A stretch of DNA of 64,000 bases from Aminobacterium colombiense DSM 12261 (GTDB lineage: Bacteria > Synergistota > Synergistia > Synergistales > Aminobacteriaceae): positions 1,860,001 to 1,924,000 of the forward strand of contig NC_014011.1 in NCBI RefSeq assembly GCF_000025885.1, read 5' to 3'. Within the stretch, counting starts at the first letter, position 1; each line of letters begins with the position of its first letter. Under the pieces are notes generated by a model. It had not been told where the DNA came from, did not search any database, and saw only the letters and a list, made by a program, of their open reading frames with translations. Of this stretch, positions 60,386-64,000 are shown piece after piece. A program made the position numbers and the translations under genes.

Positions 60386-61221
60386 TGCAGGCTCCCTCCA
60401 ATAGCCCTCGCTGTTTCTGCCATATCGTCCATCCAGTTCCAGGGGAGGGGGTCTATTGCTATGATCGTTCCATTTGTTTCCCTTGCGAGATTTTCTGCCA
60501 TTTTTCTTGAATATTGAGGTGATACAAAGATACTTTTTATATTCCTTTCTTTCATCAATTGAATAAGAGCTGCCAAATCAGAAGCTTTTGGCTCTTTTCC
60601 TTCCCTTTCCATAGATATCTGATGAAGCCCGTATTCCCTGGCAAAATAACCCCATGAGGGGTGAGCGACCACAAAATCCTTTTTTCTCACCCTTTCTAAA
60701 AGCTCCCTTATCGTATGGTCAAGCTCATCCACATTCTGACAAAACTGATCATAGTTTTTTGAATATTCCTCTTTATGTCCGGGGTCAACGGCCATGAGAC
60801 CATCACGAATAGCTATCCCTTGAACTTTAACAAGAGAAGGTGCTAACCAGATGTGAGGATCTCCAGGCATTCGTTCAATTCCTGCATAGGTTTCCACAAT
60901 ACGCAGCGAGGGATTTAAGGAAACAAGCCTTGAAAGCAAGGGCTCTTCAAAAGGAAGACCTATAGAAAAATAGACAAGGCTTTTAGAAAGGGCTGCCATT
61001 TGAGCCGGCCTTGGTTCGTAGGTATGGGGGTCATCGCCAGAACGGATCAGCACCTGGACATTGACACGGGCTCCACCGATCTGCTGCACGAAATAGGCCT
61101 GGGGAGGAATAGATACGGCCACATCCATGTATTCTGACCCATAAACAGCTCCTCTGTGGAAAAATGAGAGAGAAAGCAAACAGAATAAGAGCACTGCCTT
61201 CATTACGCCTCCATGAGACAT
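60382..61221 (-). CDS. Zn/Mn ABC transporter substrate-binding protein (ZnuA-like)
   Basis: About 279 residues. The ATG at 61221 has GAGGTGA upstream; ATG 61203 with GGAGG is an alternative. A signal peptide covers about 7-28. Cluster A-1 metal ligands are visible: DDPHTYEPRP near 65, GDPHIWLAP near 125, VAHPSWGYFAREYGL near 190 and a final acidic ligand in IDPLPWNW near 260. No His-rich loop is present, so Mn/Fe is as likely as Zn. It is the first gene of the operon. Confidence 0.9.
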   Translation of the reverse strand: MSHGGVMKAVLLFCLLSLSFFHRGAVYGSEYMDVAVSIPPQAYFVQQIGGARVNVQVLIRSGDDPHTYEPRPAQMAALSKSLVYFSIGLPFEEPLLSRLVSLNPSLRIVETYAGIERMPGDPHIWLAPSLVKVQGIAIRDGLMAVDPGHKEEYSKNYDQFCQNVDELDHTIRELLERVRKKDFVVAHPSWGYFAREYGLHQISMEREGKEPKASDLAALIQLMKERNIKSIFVSPQYSRKMAENLARETNGTIIAIDPLPWNWMDDMAETARAIGGSLQ

Positions 61222-61295
61222 GGTTGTCACCTCGTTATAATGATCAAGCCTTCATTCGTTATTGTATTATTCTACATAAAAACCAATAAAACAAG

Positions 61296-61328
61296 AGAAA
61301 AGACCTTCCCTTATATCGTGGAAGGCCT
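61296..61328 (-). terminator. Terminator after the small charged protein gene
   Basis: On the minus strand AGGCCTTCC and GGAAGGTCT (one G-U pair) form a 9-bp stem with a 10-base loop, followed by a short T-rich run. Confidence 0.5.
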
Positions 61329-61336
61329 CTGCATTT

Positions 61337-61534
61337 TCAATCTGGATAGGGCTTGTTGTCTCGGTGGTTTCTTCTCTTTGGCGCAGGACGTCCTCGAAGT
61401 TTCTGTTCCTCTCTATATATATCTTCAAGGATCTTCAAATAACGAATCTCCCACTCACGTTTGTCCATATTCTTTCGCGTAGATTCACGAGAGAGATAAT
61501 CTCGCTCCTTTCTAAGAGAATAAAGGTCTCCCAT
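61337..61534 (-). CDS. Small highly charged hypothetical protein
   Basis: 65 residues, rich in Arg, Lys and Glu (SLRKERDYLSRESTRKNMDKREW), with a likely amphipathic helix over about 5-48 and a basic Pro/Arg tail. No signal peptide. AGGAGG sits 10 bases before the ATG, which supports it as a real gene. Its closeness to the lipoprotein and barrel genes (16 bases after the lipoprotein stop) suggests the same operon. I do not recognise a family. Confidence 0.55.
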   Translation of the reverse strand: MGDLYSLRKERDYLSRESTRKNMDKREWEIRYLKILEDIYREEQKLRGRPAPKRRNHRDNKPYPD

Positions 61535-61549
61535 GTTTCTAACGCCTCC

Positions 61550-62023
61550 TTATGTTTCCTGGATCGCAAGACGAATCCTGATATGCCCTAAACTTCGCGG
61601 TGCTTCATTCGCGGCTTTAAGAAGAACCACGCCGCTTCCCCGCACACCGTATATTCCCCACACACCTGTTAACAGTTCCACTTCTTGAGAACCAAGCTCC
61701 TGAAGTCCTGTGGATATGCCTCGTATAGGAGAATCAAGCCTAACGAAGATCTGAACGCCTTCAGGCAAACTCCCTTCAAGACGGCCTGTAACGCTACGGA
61801 ATGTCTGCCCAGTAGCCGTTATGGTGTATAACAACTGAGCTGTTTCTCCCCTGTCATTAATATAACTATGTAAAGAAAGGGGCTGCTGGAGGATGGAAAT
61901 AGCGTTCTGTTCCACTATCTCTATCTTTATGCTCACAACGGCAACAGTCCTGTCTACCCCTTCAGACACTCCGCAGGAGAGAAGAAAGGTTGCAAGGAAT
62001 ATCAAAACAAGCAGCTTCCTCAT
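61550..62023 (-). CDS. Predicted lipoprotein
   Basis: 157 residues with an N-terminal signal and lipobox (LLSCG, Cys 17), so lipid-anchored, probably to the outer membrane. The mature part is all-beta in appearance, with regular alternation as in TITATGQTFRSVTGRLEG, QIFVRLDSPIRGISTG and VELLTGVWGIYGVRGS, reminiscent of pilin-like or immunoglobulin-like surface subunits. It is 11 bases downstream of the barrel gene. A surface-structure or barrel-accessory role is a guess. Confidence 0.65.
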   Translation of the reverse strand: MRKLLVLIFLATFLLSCGVSEGVDRTVAVVSIKIEIVEQNAISILQQPLSLHSYINDRGETAQLLYTITATGQTFRSVTGRLEGSLPEGVQIFVRLDSPIRGISTGLQELGSQEVELLTGVWGIYGVRGSGVVLLKAANEAPRSLGHIRIRLAIQET

Positions 62024-62034
62024 AATCGTTCACC

Positions 62035-64000
62035 TCACTTCTCGCCACGTTTCATAACAACGCGCCCCTCTTCAATAAACCGTATGGTTCTTTTACGGGG
62101 CAACACCTTCGCCTCAAGGATCAGATTGTCTCCAGGAGCAATTTCGAGGGTCTGCTCGGGTTTTTCAAGGCGATAAGATGACGGAATATTTATATCGTAA
62201 ATTTTCAAAACCCACTTTCCTGGACGCAACCCTTCAAAAAGGAACCGTCCCCAACTATCAGTAAGCCTACGATGCACTTCGTCTCCATTGGCCATTTCTA
62301 CGAGAACGCTTTGCAATCCGCCAGCTTCTAATGTTCCATCCTGTTTCAATGTATCACCCACGACGTATCCTTTTTCTCCCTCTATGGACGATACCGACTC
62401 TTTTCCCGAATCCGGATCTACGAGAACCACCATGCCATTAAGGGATGCGCCGTCAGTAATGCCAATGTCCATGGAGGTTATTTCGCCGTATCCGGCAATT
62501 TCTACAGTAATAGGAACCCGCTGATCAGGAACCCGGTTCCCTACGGAAGCCCGATCAACTTCCAGCAAATATGTTCCAGGGAGCAAGGCAGGGAAAAGGA
62601 ACATGCCTTTTTCATCTGTAACGGATGTCTCCCCCTCAAGCTTCAGAACCACCTGAGAAATTCCCCTTTTCTCTCCATCTACCGTTTCATAGACAAGGCC
62701 TTGCAACACTCCCACATTTTTCTTTTTCGCAAGCTTGATATCAATAGGAATGACGTAGGACACCGAGTAAGACGTTTCCATATCTCCTCTGTAATCGTTT
62801 CGCTGTATACGAAACCGAAGAACGTTCTCGTTTTTAAAGGTCTGTTCGGCGATAAATTCGTATTGCTCGCTGTTATCAGCATAGTCTCTCTCATAGGAGT
62901 ATCGTGTATACCAGAAAGAGAGTTTGAGGGTGGGATTTACATCCCACACGAGAGAAATGCCCCGGTTATCTGAAGCCCTCATGAGATAACTAGCGGCAAG
63001 AACTTCGTTATCACCGAAACCGCCATAAATGGAAACATAGAGATCTGGAGTCAACTGGTAACTTATGAAAACATTATAATTCCAAGCCGATCCGCTCTCT
63101 CCGCCAAAGCGATCCTCCTGGTCGGCATAACGGGCCTCGAAGGAGTAGCTATAGCGATCCATGGTTCGCCCAATTCGAAGCCACCACGAATCTTCGCAAT
63201 AGTCGTATTCGGCCGGCAGTAAACGATCTTCCATTGAAAAAGAGTCGTATCCTACTGTGAAATACCAGCCGTTGGCCAGCTCATAATCAAAATAAACCTG
63301 TAAAAGCTCTTCATAGGTCTGAGTGGTTCCTTCCGGCCGCCTGAGATTCAGGTTATCCTTATACTGATACCAGGAAATGTTTCCCTGCAGCCTGTCACTG
63401 AATGGGTAACCTATGGTTGCGCTTGTATAATCGTAATCGTGATAATAGCCCCAAAAGTCGGTGCCTGCACGAATTCTTGCGATAGAGTAGGGGATATTGC
63501 CATTCATACGCCCCCGTAAATAAATTCTATAGGCTTTATCGTCATCGAGGGCCTCCACCCTGTCTGTATCGCATAATCCATACTCAAGTTCAAGAAGGGT
63601 ATGGGCCCAGGGCCTGTATTCGGCGCTGACAGTCCATAACGTGTCTTTCATGTCGGGTTTTTTCCCATAGGCTTTCCTTTCTTTCTGGAGCATATTAAGC
63701 CGCACCTCAAGATCGCTTCTTATTTTCTGGCTGATATAGAATCCAAACTCTTTTTTATCGGGATAGCCCCAGCGGCTTTTGAGAAAGTGAGCCCCGCCGC
63801 CCCAACCTAATTCAACAGGCTTTATGGCAAATCCCAGCCCCCGTCCATAAGACCCTAATGACGTAAGGCGAGACAAGGGATATCCCTGATCGCCAAGGTA
63901 CAGGTCGAAAGTTTCAGTAAAGTAATTCAGCCAATACTCGTCAATATCGCCATAGATTCCATACTCGTTGACATCAGGTCCTCTAAAAAGGAATTCTATC
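62035..64000 (-). CDS. Outer-membrane barrel protein with C-terminal regulatory-like domains, N-terminus beyond window
   Basis: The open frame runs to the window edge (from 63876 outward it continues with GDQGYPLSRL upstream of any start), so the N-terminus is missing. At least 650 residues are visible. The first two thirds alternate aromatic and polar residues with Tyr/Trp-rich hairpins (YFDYELANGWYFTVGYDSFS, YSFEARYADQEDRFG), typical of a beta barrel. The last third has two carboxypeptidase-regulatory-like/CNA-B modules (GISQVVLKLEGETSVTDEKGMFLFP; VEMANGDEVHRRLTDSWGRFLFEGL). The layout is usher-like in parts. The next genes encode a lipoprotein and a small charged protein. Confidence 0.65.
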   Translation of the reverse strand, partial: IEFLFRGPDVNEYGIYGDIDEYWLNYFTETFDLYLGDQGYPLSRLTSLGSYGRGLGFAIKPVELGWGGGAHFLKSRWGYPDKKEFGFYISQKIRSDLEVRLNMLQKERKAYGKKPDMKDTLWTVSAEYRPWAHTLLELEYGLCDTDRVEALDDDKAYRIYLRGRMNGNIPYSIARIRAGTDFWGYYHDYDYTSATIGYPFSDRLQGNISWYQYKDNLNLRRPEGTTQTYEELLQVYFDYELANGWYFTVGYDSFSMEDRLLPAEYDYCEDSWWLRIGRTMDRYSYSFEARYADQEDRFGGESGSAWNYNVFISYQLTPDLYVSIYGGFGDNEVLAASYLMRASDNRGISLVWDVNPTLKLSFWYTRYSYERDYADNSEQYEFIAEQTFKNENVLRFRIQRNDYRGDMETSYSVSYVIPIDIKLAKKKNVGVLQGLVYETVDGEKRGISQVVLKLEGETSVTDEKGMFLFPALLPGTYLLEVDRASVGNRVPDQRVPITVEIAGYGEITSMDIGITDGASLNGMVVLVDPDSGKESVSSIEGEKGYVVGDTLKQDGTLEAGGLQSVLVEMANGDEVHRRLTDSWGRFLFEGLRPGKWVLKIYDINIPSSYRLEKPEQTLEIAPGDNLILEAKVLPRKRTIRFIEEGRVVMKRGEK

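Overview
The window looks like chromosome of a strictly anaerobic, amino-acid- and ureide-fermenting diderm bacterium, most likely a member of Synergistota (Aminobacterium-like). This is an inference from gene content: duplicated phosphate butyryltransferase/butyrate kinase genes, a TRAP transporter, many M20 amidohydrolases and PucR/IclR regulators. The diderm envelope is shown by OpgG/OpgH periplasmic glucan synthesis, a TamB-like protein, a lipoprotein and an outer-membrane barrel. I found no rRNA, tRNA, CRISPR array or insertion sequence. Both ends cut a gene.

Region by region. 1-3.8 kb: a YhaN/YhaO-like (SbcC/SbcD-type) nuclease pair. 3.9-8.9 kb: an SLC13-type permease, a B12-domain/cysteine-cluster protein, an MFS carrier, and the niacin repressor NiaR beside an orphan EIIC-like permease that has a near-ideal NiaR operator. 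9-18.6 kb: a diguanylate cyclase; a probable operon MATE pump-MarR-opgG-small ORF-opgH-nudC; and an HD-GYP phosphodiesterase. 18.8-21.6 kb: tpx, two SSB-like paralogues, an FKBP isomerase and deoC.

21.6-33.1 kb is the most distinctive accessory block. It holds an IclR-headed minus-strand operon with two allantoinase/hydantoinase paralogues, an Asp/Glu/hydantoin(allantoin)-type racemase, a complete TRAP transporter, a DapA-family lyase and an M20 carbamoylase/allantoate hydrolase. A second IclR gene with a class V (glyoxylate-type) aminotransferase follows. Together they read as uptake, racemisation, ring opening and deamidation of a cyclic ureide or hydantoin. Directly upstream lies a mirrored buk-ptb-ptb-buk cluster for substrate-level phosphorylation from acyl-CoA.

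37.4-45.3 kb: a large sensor HD-GYP protein, a class IV aminotransferase, a DMT permease, a class II photolyase, BioY with an almost perfect BirA-type operator, YigZ and a HIT protein. 45.3-49.15 kb looks like the replication-origin neighbourhood: a perfect parS, an AtpZ-like gene, parB-parA-rsmG on the minus strand, then a thermonuclease and a 290-bp AT-rich gap with DnaA boxes on the other side. Gene orientation flips there.

49-58.7 kb is all plus strand: a TamB-like giant, a PucR regulator, two uncharacterised membrane proteins and two M20 aminoacyl-hydrolase paralogues, which may form a regulated uptake-and-hydrolysis system. 58.8-64 kb (minus strand): a Zn/Mn ABC transporter, a small charged protein, a lipoprotein and a large barrel protein with regulatory-like domains that runs off the window.
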